Below are positions 20,323 through 30,110 of a DNA stretch of 64,000 nucleotides, piece after piece. Under the pieces are notes generated by a model that saw only the letters and a list, made by a program, of their open reading frames with translations, was not told the DNA's origin and ran no database searches. The DNA comes from Denitromonas iodatirespirans. Its GTDB lineage: Bacteria; Pseudomonadota; Gammaproteobacteria; Burkholderiales; Rhodocyclaceae. The stretch lies in the NCBI RefSeq assembly GCF_018524365.1, contig NZ_JAEKFT010000017.1, positions 47,846 to 111,845 on the forward strand. The letters are read 5' to 3'. The position numbers and the translations under genes were made by a program. Numbering within the stretch: position 1 is the first letter of the stretch; every line of letters starts with the position of its first letter.

Positions 20323-20781
20323 GTGGGAAGTCCGCCGATAAGCCGGGTTCTGTCAAACGCCCTTGCGGGCGCCGGGCAGTCATTCCTCTCGGCGACACGT
20401 TACCGTGCCGCTCTAGCAGCCTACCCGGGAGCGACGCGAGCCACGCCAATGCTCCCCTATTTGGCCTTGCCCCGGATGGGGTTTGCCGTGCCGTCCGTGT
20501 CACCACGTCCGCGGTGGGCTCTTACCCCACCGTTTCACCCTGACCCGACATCTGCGGCCGTCGGCGGTTTGTTTTCTGTTGCCATCGCGCGTCTGCTCGG
20601 GTTTCCCCACCGCAAGCGGCGCAGATCACAGATCACGCGATGATCGCCCCTTCGGGCGATACTTTCCGTCGCTTTGGCCTTTCGGCGTATGGCGCCCGGC
20701 CGTTAGCCGGCATCCTGCTCTGTGTGGCCCGGACTTTCCTCGATACGCTCGCGCGTGTCGCGACTGCCTGGCGAACTTCCC
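20323..20781 (-). ncRNA. rnpB: RNase P RNA (class A)
   Basis: Catalytic RNA that removes 5' leaders from pre-tRNA. The conserved GAGGAAAGTCCGGGC is at 20727-20741. The AGGGTGAAACGGTGGGGTAAGAG region (given in outline) and the 3' GACAGAACCCGGCTTAT are present. P1 pairs the 5' GGGAAGTTCGCC (from 20781) with GGCGGACTTCCC (to 20325) with one wobble. About 457 nt, as expected for a bacterial class A RNA. The ends are set from P1 and from the -10 position. Confidence 0.96.
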
Positions 20782-20788
20782 GGCGCGG

Positions 20789-20794
20789 ATTATA
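20789..20794 (-). promoter_or_regulatory. rnpB: -10 of rnpB promoter (TATAAT)
   Basis: Perfect TATAAT on the minus strand, 7 bases before the first base of P1. It contains the TAA stop of the upstream DUF3025 gene. The -35 region is GC-rich and not consensus. Confidence 0.7.
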
Positions 20795-21653
20795 GCGCGA
20801 GGGCCGCCGCTTCCGGGCAGGAGATCACGGCAGCCGGCGCACGATCGCCAAGCGGCCGGAAGTGGGAGGCATCGTGATAGAAATCGGCCACCGCGTTTTC
20901 GCGCACCACGCCGGGAATGCCCAGCAGGGGCAGCGCCGACAGATCGCGCGTGGCGCTCAGCAGGCCGCGCTCGGCCACCTCGGTCGCCAGCCAGGCGTCG
21001 GCCCAGGCCAGTTGTCCGGTCAGCGGCATGTGCAGCACCGACTCGGGCACCGACACATACAGCGCCTTGGCGCACAGGCCATTGAATGGCGTGCGCATCT
21101 GGTCATAGGAAGCATGACCAAACATCAGGAAGCGTGTCGTCGCCTTGAGCCGCGCCCGGGCATCCCAGAATGCCGAGCGCCAATCGTGACCGGCCAGCGC
21201 CGCCAGCAGGGACGCATCGGTGCCGATGACCAGCAGGCCGCACTCATCGAACTGCGTCAGCGCGTCGCGCACGGGGCCGCGACCGCGGCTGCGTGTGGCA
21301 CCGGACAGCGCGATCTCCTGCATGTGGCGCACGTTGAGCGCCGCCTTGGTGCGCGGGAAGACGGCCCACACCAGCGCATTGAAGTAGTCATGCCAGTTGT
21401 CCGTGCGGGTGGCGACCAGCCCGCCGTCGAACACCGCCTGCTCGTAGTCGGCGCCGATGCCGTCGGGCGCCACGAAGCGCAGCGCCTCGCCGCTGGGGCT
21501 CTTCAGCGCCGGCGCAGCCTCGGCGACCAACCGATTGAGCGCCACCAAACCCGGCAGGCGCTCGCCGCTGGCTTCGAGCAATGGCGCCAACGGCGCATAC
21601 AATGGCCATCGGGCCAATGCCGCCGGGATCAGGTAGTCGGGCCGGTCGCTCAT
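20790..21653 (-). CDS. DUF3025 domain protein
   Basis: 287-residue cytoplasmic protein of the DUF3025 family, function unknown. Family marks are NWHDYFNALVWAVFPRTKAALN in the middle, where a Trp-His-Asp cluster is conserved, and a C-terminal FYHDASHFRPL. No signal peptide or membrane segment. It overlaps the lipoprotein gene upstream by 4 bases (ATGA), so the two probably form an operon. Its stop lies within the rnpB -10 box. Confidence 0.85.
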   Translation of the reverse strand: MSDRPDYLIPAALARWPLYAPLAPLLEASGERLPGLVALNRLVAEAAPALKSPSGEALRFVAPDGIGADYEQAVFDGGLVATRTDNWHDYFNALVWAVFPRTKAALNVRHMQEIALSGATRSRGRGPVRDALTQFDECGLLVIGTDASLLAALAGHDWRSAFWDARARLKATTRFLMFGHASYDQMRTPFNGLCAKALYVSVPESVLHMPLTGQLAWADAWLATEVAERGLLSATRDLSALPLLGIPGVVRENAVADFYHDASHFRPLGDRAPAAVISCPEAAALAL

Positions 21654-22072
21654 TGCGGCGCCGCGGCAGGCTCGAACACCGCCGTGCCGTCACGCATCAC
21701 GAAGGTGCCGACCTGCGGGCCGGGCGGCGTGGCGGGCGCATCGGGCCAGTCCTGCACCAGACACTTGTCGGTGCTGGCCAGATACCAGCGACGGCCTTGG
21801 TGCAAGGCCCACAGCAGGTAACCGGCCTCGAAGACCTCCATGGCCGGCCCTTCTGCATTGCCCGGCCAGATGGCGACACGGCGCTGGCAGTCGGGCAGAC
21901 GCGAGACGACGACGGCCTGCTCGATCTCGTCGGACCAGAAATAGCGCTGCTCGCGCACCAGCATCAGCGCGTGGTTCGAGCCGTCGATCATGTAGGCGGT
22001 GGCGGAGTTCTCGCAGCCGGCCAGGCCGAGCAGCAGGAGTGGCAACAACAGGAGGCGGCGGTCAGGCTTCAT
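21650..22072 (-). CDS. Putative lipoprotein, unknown function
   Basis: 140 residues. The signal peptide MKPDRRLLLLPLLLLGLAGC ends in a lipobox (LAGC, Cys20), so the mature protein should be lipid-anchored. The mature part has aromatic-rich beta segments (LLWALHQGRRWYLAS) and two more Cys. No family recognised. Translationally coupled to the DUF3025 gene and 16 bases after pyrC. Confidence 0.75.
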   Translation of the reverse strand: MKPDRRLLLLPLLLLGLAGCENSATAYMIDGSNHALMLVREQRYFWSDEIEQAVVVSRLPDCQRRVAIWPGNAEGPAMEVFEAGYLLWALHQGRRWYLASTDKCLVQDWPDAPATPPGPQVGTFVMRDGTAVFEPAAAPQ

Positions 22073-22088
22073 GGTGTGACGGCGGCGT

Positions 22089-23123
22089 TCAGCCCAGTTG
22101 CCAGGCGATGGTGCCGCCCGCGCGCAGCGGGATCAGCGGATCGTCGGGCAGGTAGTCGAGTTGCGCCGGCACCGGCATGTCGGCGCGGGTCAGCGTCAGG
22201 GTGTCGGTGTTGCGCGGTAGGCGGTAGAAGTCCGGACCGAAATGGCTGGCAAAGCCCTCCAATCGGTCGAGCGCACCGGCCGCCTCGAAGGCTTCGGCGT
22301 ACAACTCGATACCGGCATGCGCGGTGTAGCAACCAGCGCAACCGCAGGCCGACTCCTTGGCGCCGCGCGCATGCGGGGCCGAATCGGTGCCGAGGAAGAA
22401 CTTCGGGCTGCCGGAAACGGCCGCCGCCACCAGCGCCTCGCGATGGGTCTCGCGCTTGAGCACCGGCAGGCAGTAGTGATGCGGGTTGATGCCGCCGGCG
22501 AAGATCGCGTTGCGGTTGAGCAGCAGGTGGTGCGCGGTGATGGTCGCCCCCACGTTAGGGCCGGTCTCGCTCACGAACTGCGCCGCCTCGCGCGTGGTGA
22601 TGTGCTCGAAGACGATGCGCAGCGCCGGGTAGTCTTTTGCCAGCGGTGCCAAAACGCGATCAATAAAGACACGCTCGCGATCGAAGATATCAACGTCAGC
22701 ATGGGTCACCTCTCCGTGAACACACAGCACCATGCCCGATGCTTCCATCCGCTCGAGCGCCGGCCGGACCTTGTCGATGGCGGTCACGCCGGCATCCGAG
22801 TTGGTGGTGGCGCCGGCGGGATAGAGCTTCACCGCGGGGATGAAGCCGGTCGCCAGCGCGCGGTCGATCTCATCGGGCGCCGTATTGTCTGTGAGGTACA
22901 ACGTCATCAGCGGATCGAACTTGAGACCGGCCGGCACGGCGGCGAGAATCCGGTCACGATAGGCCGCGGCCTGCTCGGTGGTCACCACCGGCGGGCGCAG
23001 GTTCGGCATGATGATGGCGCGGCCGAAGCGGCGCGCGGTGTCGGGCACGACAGCGGCCAGCGCGGCGCCGTCGCGCACATGCAGATGCCAATCGTCGGGG
23101 CGGGTGATGGTCAGTGTTTGCAT
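22089..23123 (-). CDS. pyrC: Dihydroorotase PyrC
   Basis: Zinc amidohydrolase that cyclises carbamoyl aspartate to dihydroorotate in pyrimidine synthesis. The start [19 protein letters not shown] at 23123 gives 344 residues, the class II length. DWHLHVRDG supplies the HxH metal ligands, [12 protein letters not shown] contains the bridging Lys, and [10 protein letters not shown] holds the catalytic Asp. A patch near 22615-22740 has AT-richer codons than its surroundings. Confidence 0.96.
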   Translation of the reverse strand: MQTLTITRPDDWHLHVRDGAALAAVVPDTARRFGRAIIMPNLRPPVVTTEQAAAYRDRILAAVPAGLKFDPLMTLYLTDNTAPDEIDRALATGFIPAVKLYPAGATTNSDAGVTAIDKVRPALERMEASGMVLCVHGEVTHADVDIFDRERVFIDRVLAPLAKDYPALRIVFEHITTREAAQFVSETGPNVGATITAHHLLLNRNAIFAGGINPHHYCLPVLKRETHREALVAAAVSGSPKFFLGTDSAPHARGAKESACGCAGCYTAHAGIELYAEAFEAAGALDRLEGFASHFGPDFYRLPRNTDTLTLTRADMPVPAQLDYLPDDPLIPLRAGGTIAWQLG

Positions 23124-23151
23124 GCTTGAACCTCGATTGCGTCGGGCGGGA

Positions 23152-24027
23152 TTATAGGCCCGACTCGGTGTTTGATTTGATCGCCAGCGCACGCTGATAG
23201 AGCGCATTCTTCGGCTGGCCGGTGATCTCGGCCGCGAGCTTCGCGGCGGTGCGGGTAGGCAGTTCGGCCAGCAGCAGCGTCAGCACACGCTCGGCCTCGG
23301 CATCGAGCCCCTCGGCCGGCGGCGCGCCGGACACCAACAGCACGAACTCGCCGCGCTCGCGGTTGGCATCGGCATCCAGCCAGGCCTGCGCCTCACCCAG
23401 CGGCAGGCGGGCGATCTCCTCGAAGCGCTTGGTCAGCTCGCGCGCCACCACCAGTTCGCGCGCCGGCCCGAGCACCTCGGCCATGTCGCGCAGGCTCTCG
23501 CGCACCCGGTGCGGCGCCTCGTAGAACACCGTCACGTCGGCGCTCTCGCGCAGGGCCTCGAGCCGGTGCCGGCGCGCGCCCGACTTGGGCGGCAGGAAGC
23601 CGACGAAGTGAAAGCCCCCTTCGACGAAGCCGGCCACCGACAGCGCCGCGACCACCGCGCTCGGCCCCGGCACCGGCACCACCGGATGGCCCGCGGCGCG
23701 CACCGCCGCCACCAGCCGCGCGCCGGGGTCGGAAATGCCCGGCGTGCCCGCATCGGAGACGAAGGCCACCTGCTCGCCCGCGGCCAACCGGTCGACGATC
23801 TGCGCCGCGGCTCTCGCCTCGTTGTGTTCGTGCGCCGCCATCAAGGTCGCGGTGATGCCATGGGCGCTGAGCAGGCCCTTGGTGTGGCGGGTGTCTTCGG
23901 CGGCCACCACATCCACCGCGCGCAGCACGGCCAGCGCGCGCAGGGTGATGTCCTGCAGATTCCCCACCGGCGTGGCCACCACATACAATGACGGCGTCCT
24001 GGAAAGCGGTGATTCGGTGATGTCCAT
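23152..24027 (-). CDS. rsmI: 16S rRNA 2'-O-ribose C1402 methyltransferase RsmI
   Basis: SAM enzyme that methylates the ribose of C1402, the same base modified by RsmH. 291 residues from ATG 24027. [42 protein letters not shown] and [14 protein letters not shown] are the tetrapyrrole-methylase-fold motifs. Its start codon overlaps the divergent yraN start. The much longer upstream open frame runs antisense through yraN and is not coding. Confidence 0.96.
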   Translation of the reverse strand: MDITESPLSRTPSLYVVATPVGNLQDITLRALAVLRAVDVVAAEDTRHTKGLLSAHGITATLMAAHEHNEARAAAQIVDRLAAGEQVAFVSDAGTPGISDPGARLVAAVRAAGHPVVPVPGPSAVVAALSVAGFVEGGFHFVGFLPPKSGARRHRLEALRESADVTVFYEAPHRVRESLRDMAEVLGPARELVVARELTKRFEEIARLPLGEAQAWLDADANRERGEFVLLVSGAPPAEGLDAEAERVLTLLLAELPTRTAAKLAAEITGQPKNALYQRALAIKSNTESGL

Positions 24028-24439
24028 GAAGCGCCTGATCGACCAATGCAAGTCCGCCATTGTCGGCCGCGGTGCGCCCCAACGGCAAGCCGCCGGCCGC
24101 GGCGAGGCGGCCGAGCGGATCGCCGAGGCGCATCTGCAGGCGGCTGGGCTGAGCACACTGGCGCGCAATTTCCGCTGCCGCGGCGGCGAGTTGGACCTGG
24201 TGTGCCGGGACGGCGCCACCCTGGTGTTCGTCGAAGTACGCCTGCGCGGTCGTCGCGATTTCGGCGGCGCCGCGGCCAGCATCACCGCGCGCAAGCAGGC
24301 GCGCATCATCCTCGCCGCCCGCCACTGGCTGAGCCAGGCGGGGCGCATGGCCGACGCCCCCTGCCGCTTCGACGTGGTCTTGCTCGACGCACTCGACAGC
24401 GCCCGCCTGGAGTGGATCCGCGGCGCCTTCGAGAGCTGA
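24020..24439 (+). CDS. yraN: YraN / UPF0102 nuclease-fold protein
   Basis: About 139 residues. GRGEAAERIAEAHLQAAG, the central ARNFRCRGGELDLVCRDG and LVFVEVRLR form the PD-(D/E)XK-like core of UPF0102 (Glu, Asp, Glu-x-Arg). CRFDVVLLD and IRGAFES are the C-terminal marks. Function unproven. The start may be 24020 or 24026, and both overlap the rsmI start, so the two divergent genes share start-codon bases. The order rsmI-yraN-diaA-dolP matches enterobacteria. Confidence 0.88.
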   Translation: MSMKRLIDQCKSAIVGRGAPQRQAAGRGEAAERIAEAHLQAAGLSTLARNFRCRGGELDLVCRDGATLVFVEVRLRGRRDFGGAAASITARKQARIILAARHWLSQAGRMADAPCRFDVVLLDALDSARLEWIRGAFES

Positions 24440-24450
24440 CGAGAATGTAA

Positions 24451-25125
<675 letters not shown>

Positions 25126-25127
25126 AA

Positions 25128-25754
25128 ATGAGTCATCCCCTGCGTCGCACCGTCCTCACGCTGGCCCTTGTCGCGGGCGTCGTGCCCGCCCTCCAGGGCT
25201 GCTTCCCGCTGGTCGCCACTGGCGTCGGCACCGGTGCGTTGATGGTCTCCGATCGGCGCAGCTCCGGCGCCTATGTGGAAGACGAAGCCATCGAGTGGAA
25301 GGCTGCCGCCCAGATCAAGGAGAAGCTGGGCGACCATGTGCATGTCAACATCACCTCCTACAATCGCAACGTACTGCTCACCGGCGAGGCGCCCAGTGCC
25401 GCCGTCAAGGAGCAGTTGCCGCGCCTCGTCGCCCAGGTGCCCAATGTGCGCGGCGTTACCAACGACGTGCAGGTGGCCGGCCACAGCTCGCTGACCGCGC
25501 GCAGCAACGACGCGCTGATCACCTCCAAGGTCAAGGCGCGCATGATCGACTCATCCCAGGTGCAGGCGCATCTGATCAAGGTGGTGACCGAGAACGCCAC
25601 GGTGTACCTGATGGGCCTCGTCACCCAGCCCGAAGCCGAAGCGGCCACCCAGGTGGCGCGCACCACGGCCGGGGTCAACAAGGTGGTGCGGGTGTTCGAA
25701 TACATTTCCGACGCCGACGCCCGCCGGCTCGACCTGCTGCGCAGCGACAAGTAA
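25128..25754 (+). CDS. dolP: BON-domain outer-membrane lipoprotein DolP (YraP)
   Basis: 208 residues from ATG 25128 (AGGAG 10 bases upstream). The signal peptide ends at a lipobox (LQGC). Two BON domains follow, about 60-125 (DHVHVNITSYNRNVLLTGE) and 135-200 (SSQVQAHLIKVVTENATVYLMG in outline). DolP binds anionic phospholipid at the division site and supports outer-membrane integrity and BAM function. Three bases after diaA, so cotranscribed. Confidence 0.92.
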   Translation: MSHPLRRTVLTLALVAGVVPALQGCFPLVATGVGTGALMVSDRRSSGAYVEDEAIEWKAAAQIKEKLGDHVHVNITSYNRNVLLTGEAPSAAVKEQLPRLVAQVPNVRGVTNDVQVAGHSSLTARSNDALITSKVKARMIDSSQVQAHLIKVVTENATVYLMGLVTQPEAEAATQVARTTAGVNKVVRVFEYISDADARRLDLLRSDK

Positions 25755-25774
25755 GCGCCGTCGCGACCGCACCC

Positions 25775-25798
25775 AACCGCCCTCCGGGGCGGTTTTTT
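25775..25798. terminator. Intrinsic terminator between dolP and the Lrp gene
   Basis: The 8-bp stem AACCGCCC / GGGCGGTT with a TCCG loop runs into TTTTTT on the plus strand. It ends the diaA-dolP transcript and, being symmetric, may serve the convergent regulator too. Confidence 0.9.
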
Positions 25799-25810
25799 GT
25801 TGCCTGCGGC

Positions 25811-26281
25811 TCATGCGCTCTCGGTGTCGATCGGCAGCACCGTGTCGTACTTCACCTCGCGCAACACCACCGCGGTGCGTACATTGGCCACGCCGGCGAT
25901 GGCGAAGATCTGCTTGTGCAGGAAGCTGTCGTAGGCCTTCATGTCGGGCACCACCACCTTCAGGATGTAGTCCGCATCGCCGGTGGTCGAGTAGCACTCG
26001 ATCACCTCCGGATGGGCCAGCACCGCGCGCTCGAACTCGTCCACCGCCGTGCCCACATGGCGCGCCAGTGTCACATGCGCGAGCAGGCATTCCTTGAGGC
26101 CGATCGCTTCGCGGTCGAGCAGCACCGTGTGGCGGCGGATCAACCCTGCCTTTTCGATCTCCTTGAGCCGGCGCCAGCACGGCGTCGATGACAGCCCCAC
26201 CCGTGCCGACAGCTCCTGCACCGACTGGCGCGCATCGCGCTGCAGCTCGGCAAGAATGCGGCGCACAAAGCGATCAAGCAT
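25811..26281 (-). CDS. Lrp/AsnC-family transcriptional regulator
   Basis: 156 residues. The N-terminal winged helix (ILAELQRDARQSVQELSARVGLS, then PCWRRLKEIEKAGLI) is followed by the RAM/AsnC ligand domain (GDADYILKVVVPDMKAYDSFLHKQIF in part). GGAGA lies upstream of ATG 26281. It is divergent from the indolepyruvate oxidoreductase gene with 171 bases between, so it probably senses an amino acid and controls that gene. The ligand is not visible from sequence; an aromatic amino acid is the natural guess. Confidence 0.9.
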   Translation of the reverse strand: MLDRFVRRILAELQRDARQSVQELSARVGLSSTPCWRRLKEIEKAGLIRRHTVLLDREAIGLKECLLAHVTLARHVGTAVDEFERAVLAHPEVIECYSTTGDADYILKVVVPDMKAYDSFLHKQIFAIAGVANVRTAVVLREVKYDTVLPIDTESA

Positions 26282-26452
26282 CGATGCTCTCCAAATTGAT
26301 ACAAATCAAGAACACACATTCTCATAAAACGCGGTTTCCCAGCAAGTCAGGAACGCGCAGACCACTCATGCGGCCTAAGCTGTTATCACCATAAAACACG
26401 ACGGGCGACACGGCCGGACATCCAGGCCGCCATCGACCCCACGGAGAGAGAC

Positions 26453-29400
26453 ATGCGCCATCCCGAATCCCGGGCGAGCGCGCCGGCCGTAGCGCTCGCC
26501 TTCCAGGCCGAGCCGGACGCAGCACTGGCGCGCCCCGACTACACCCTCAGCGACGCCTTCGAGGCCGAGCATGGCGTCGTCTTCCTGACCGGCATCCAGG
26601 CGCTGGTGCGCCTGCCGCTGATGCAGGCGCGGCTCGACCGCGCGCGCGGCCTCAACACCGCCGGCTTCATCAGCGGCTACCGCGGCTCGCCGCTGGGCGG
26701 CTACGACCTGGCGCTGTGGAAGGCGAAGCAGCACCTCGAGACCGCCGGTATCGCCTTCCAACCGGCCATCAATGAAGAGCTCGGCGGCACCGCGGTGCTC
26801 GGCAGCCAGCAGGTCGAAACCGACGAGCAGCGCACCGTCGATGGCGTGTTCGCCGTCTGGTATGGCAAGGGCCCCGGCGTCGATCGCGCCGGCGACGCGC
26901 TCAAGCATGGCAATGCCTATGGCGCCTCGCCGCATGGCGGCGTGCTGGCGGTGCTGGGCGACGACCATGGCTGCGTGTCTTCATCGATGCCGCACCAGAG
27001 CGATCTCACGCTCAAGGCCTGGCACATGCCGGTGATCCATCCCGGCAACGTCGCCGAATACCTGGAGTTCGGCCTCTACGGCTGGGCGCTGTCGCGCTTC
27101 TCGGGCAACTGGGTGGGCTTCAAGGCGATTTCGGAAGTGGTCGAGAGCGGCATGACGGTCGACCTCGACGCCGTGCGCCACGACTTCCCGCCGCCGGCCG
27201 ACTACACCCCGCCCGCCGGCGGCCTGCACTACCGCTGGCCCGACCTGCCCAGTCTGGCGCTCGAAGCGCGCCTGGCCGACAAGCTCGACGCGGTGCGCGC
27301 CTTCGCCAAAGCAAACAGCATCGACCGCTGGATCCGCGCCACGCCCAAGGCCACGCTCGGCATCGTCACCGTCGGCAAGGCGCACTACGACTTCCTCGAA
27401 GTGCTGCGCCGGCTGGAACTGTCGCTCGACGACCTGGCCGAGGCCGGTATCCGCCTCTACAAGGTCGGCCTGGTCTTTCCGCTGGAGCCGACGCGCATCG
27501 ACACACTGGTCGAGGGCCTGGAGGAGGTGCTGGTGATCGAGGAAAAGGCGCCGGTGGTCGAGGAGCAGATCCAGACCCTGCTCTTCAACCGCCGCGGCGC
27601 GCGAGCACGTGTGATCGGCAAGCACGACGCCGACGGCACACCGCTCTTGTCGGCGCTGGGCGAGTTGCGCCCCTCGCGCATCATGCCGGCCTTCGCCCGC
27701 TGGCTGGCCCGCCACCGCCCGGCGCTCGACCGGCTCAGCCATGTGTGCGACTTCACCGCGCCCGAGGTGCTGTCGAATGCCGGCGACGCCGTGCGCCGCC
27801 TGCCCTACTTCTGCTCCGGCTGCCCGCACAACAGCTCCACCAAAGTGCCCGAGGGCTCGGTCGCCCAGGCCGGCATCGGCTGCCATTTCATGGCCTCGTG
27901 GATGGACCGCTCGACCACCGGCCTGATCCAGATGGGCGGCGAGGGCGCCGACTGGTCGGCCCATGCCCACTTCACCCGCCGCCCGCATGTGTTCCAGAAC
28001 CTCGGCGACGGCACCTACTTCCACTCCGGCAGCCTGGCCATCCGCCAGGCCATCGCCGCCCGTGCCAACATCACCTACAAGATCCTCTACAACGACGCGG
28101 TCGCCATGACCGGTGGCCAGCCGCACGACGGCACCATCAGCGTCGAACGCATCGCCCGTCAGGTGGAGGCCGAGGGGGTCAAGCGCCTGGCGGTGGTCAG
28201 CGACGAACCGGAGAAATACGACGGCGCCGGCGCGCTGTTCCCGCCGGGCACCACCTTCCACCACCGCAGCGAGATGGACGCCGTGCAGCGCACCCTGCGC
28301 GACATCGAAGGCGTCACCGCCCTCATCTACGACCAGACCTGCGCCGCCGAGAAGCGCCGTAGGCGCAAGAAGCACGCCTACCCCGACCCGGACCGCCGCA
28401 TCTTCATCAACCCCGAAGTGTGCGAAGGCTGCGGCGACTGCGGCACGCAGTCCAACTGCCTGTCGGTGATCCCGCTGGAAACCCCGCTCGGGCGCAAGCG
28501 CCAGATCGAGCAATCGTCCTGCAACAAGGACTTTTCCTGTGTGCAGGGCTTCTGCCCCAGCTTCGTCTCGGTGGCCGGCGCCACGCTCAGGAAGCGTGTC
28601 GGCAAGCTCGACGCGGCCACGCTCGACCACCTCATCCACGACCTGCCCACGCCGCACACGCACCTGGACGACGCGCCCTACGACCTGCTGATCACCGGCG
28701 TCGGCGGCACCGGCGTGGTCACCGTCGGCGCGCTGGTGTCGATGGCCGCCCACCTCGACGGCCTGGCCAGCTCGCAGCTCGATTTCATGGGTTTCGCGCA
28801 GAAAGGCGGCGCGGTGCTGGCCTTCATCCGTTGGGCGAAGACGCCGGAGTTGCTCAACCAGGTGCGCATCGACACCCAGCAGGCCGACCTGCTGCTCGCC
28901 TGCGATCTGGTGGTGGGCGCCTCGGCCGAAGCGCTCCAGACCGTCCGCCACGGCCGCACCCGCATCATCGCCAGCGAACACCAGAACCCCACCGACCGCT
29001 TCGTGCGCGACCCGGACGCCCAGCTGCATGCCGACGCCCTGCTCGACAAGCTGCGCTTCGCCGCCGGCGACGAGGCGATGGAATCGGTCGACGCCTACGA
29101 CCTCGCCCTGCGCCTGCTCGGCGACTCGATCGGCGCCAACATCCTGCTGCTCGGCTATGCCTGGCAGCGCGGCCGGGTGCCAGTCTCGCTGGCCGCGATC
29201 GAACGCGCCATCGTGCTCAACGGGGTGGCGGTCGACAGCAACCGCATGGCCTTCCACCTCGGCCGGCTGGCTGCCGAAAAGCCCGAGGCGGTGCTCGCCC
29301 TGGCCGAGGAACCGGCCCACAAGACGCTGACGCTGGACGCGCTGATCGCCCACCGCGTGGCGCATCTGACCGCCTACCAGGACGCCGCCTACGCGGCGCG

Positions 29401-30052
29401 CTACACCGCGCTGGTCGAGCAGGTGCGCGCGGCCGAGCGTGCCGTGGTCGGCACCGCCGCCCCCCTGCGCCTGACCGAGGCAGTGGCCTTCGGCTACGCC
29501 AAGCTGCTGGCCTACAAGGACGAATACGAGGTGGCACGCCTGTACACCGACGGCCGCTTCCTGGAGGAGCTGCGCGACACCTTCGAGGGCGAGCTCAAGC
29601 TGACCTTCCACATGGCGCCGCCGCTGCTGGCCAAAGTGGATGCCGCCGGCCGCCTGATCAAGCGCGACTTCGGCCCCTGGCTGATGAGCGCCATGCGCTG
29701 GCTGGCGCGTGGCAAGCGCCTGCGCGGCAGTGTGCTCGACGTTTTCGGCCGCACCGCCGAGCGGCGCATGGAGCGCGAACTGGCCCGCGCCTATCCGCAA
29801 CTGATCGGCGCACTGCTCGACACGCTGGACGCCGAGCGCCTGCCCGCCGCCACCGCGCTGGCCGATCTGCCCCGCCAGCTGCGCGGCTTCGGCCATGTCA
29901 AACAGGCCAACCTGGCCACCGTCGCCGCGCGCGAAACGCCGCTGGCGCGGCAGCTGGGCGTCGCGCCGATCTTCGCGCCGGCACTGGAAAAGCTGCCGGC
30001 CATCCATGCCGCCGCGTCATTCAAAGGCATCCCGGTCGTCTCCGGGAAATAA
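26453..30052 (+). CDS. Indolepyruvate:ferredoxin oxidoreductase, fused alpha-gamma form
   Basis: Oxidatively decarboxylates arylpyruvates to aryl-acetyl-CoA with ferredoxin as acceptor (EC 1.2.7.8). 1199 residues with GGAGAG before the ATG. The N-terminal pyruvate-binding domain has FISGYRGSPLGGYD and NEELGGTAVLGSQQ. The TPP domain has CSGCPHNSST near residue 460. An iron-sulfur region has CEGCGDCGTQSNC near 656 and a further Cys cluster CNKDFSCVQGFC. The C-terminal gamma-like domain starts at GVGGTGVVTVGALV near 748. This is the long single-chain type of aerobic and denitrifying proteobacteria, unlike the two-subunit archaeal IorAB. Followed by a cyclohexadienyl dehydratase gene. Confidence 0.93.
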   Translation: MRHPESRASAPAVALAFQAEPDAALARPDYTLSDAFEAEHGVVFLTGIQALVRLPLMQARLDRARGLNTAGFISGYRGSPLGGYDLALWKAKQHLETAGIAFQPAINEELGGTAVLGSQQVETDEQRTVDGVFAVWYGKGPGVDRAGDALKHGNAYGASPHGGVLAVLGDDHGCVSSSMPHQSDLTLKAWHMPVIHPGNVAEYLEFGLYGWALSRFSGNWVGFKAISEVVESGMTVDLDAVRHDFPPPADYTPPAGGLHYRWPDLPSLALEARLADKLDAVRAFAKANSIDRWIRATPKATLGIVTVGKAHYDFLEVLRRLELSLDDLAEAGIRLYKVGLVFPLEPTRIDTLVEGLEEVLVIEEKAPVVEEQIQTLLFNRRGARARVIGKHDADGTPLLSALGELRPSRIMPAFARWLARHRPALDRLSHVCDFTAPEVLSNAGDAVRRLPYFCSGCPHNSSTKVPEGSVAQAGIGCHFMASWMDRSTTGLIQMGGEGADWSAHAHFTRRPHVFQNLGDGTYFHSGSLAIRQAIAARANITYKILYNDAVAMTGGQPHDGTISVERIARQVEAEGVKRLAVVSDEPEKYDGAGALFPPGTTFHHRSEMDAVQRTLRDIEGVTALIYDQTCAAEKRRRRKKHAYPDPDRRIFINPEVCEGCGDCGTQSNCLSVIPLETPLGRKRQIEQSSCNKDFSCVQGFCPSFVSVAGATLRKRVGKLDAATLDHLIHDLPTPHTHLDDAPYDLLITGVGGTGVVTVGALVSMAAHLDGLASSQLDFMGFAQKGGAVLAFIRWAKTPELLNQVRIDTQQADLLLACDLVVGASAEALQTVRHGRTRIIASEHQNPTDRFVRDPDAQLHADALLDKLRFAAGDEAMESVDAYDLALRLLGDSIGANILLLGYAWQRGRVPVSLAAIERAIVLNGVAVDSNRMAFHLGRLAAEKPEAVLALAEEPAHKTLTLDALIAHRVAHLTAYQDAAYAARYTALVEQVRAAERAVVGTAAPLRLTEAVAFGYAKLLAYKDEYEVARLYTDGRFLEELRDTFEGELKLTFHMAPPLLAKVDAAGRLIKRDFGPWLMSAMRWLARGKRLRGSVLDVFGRTAERRMERELARAYPQLIGALLDTLDAERLPAATALADLPRQLRGFGHVKQANLATVAARETPLARQLGVAPIFAPALEKLPAIHAAASFKGIPVVSGK

Positions 30053-30110
30053 CGCGGGCCGGCGCCCGCGCGCGCCGGCCCGCACACCCCCCCTCCAAGG
30101 AGCAAGACAC

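Noticed and set aside
26981..30007. Very long open frame (over 1000 codons) antisense to the indolepyruvate oxidoreductase
   Set aside because: It is a GC-rich codon shadow: composition rich in Ala, Gly, Arg, His and Val with no domain, lying opposite a clearly recognised gene.
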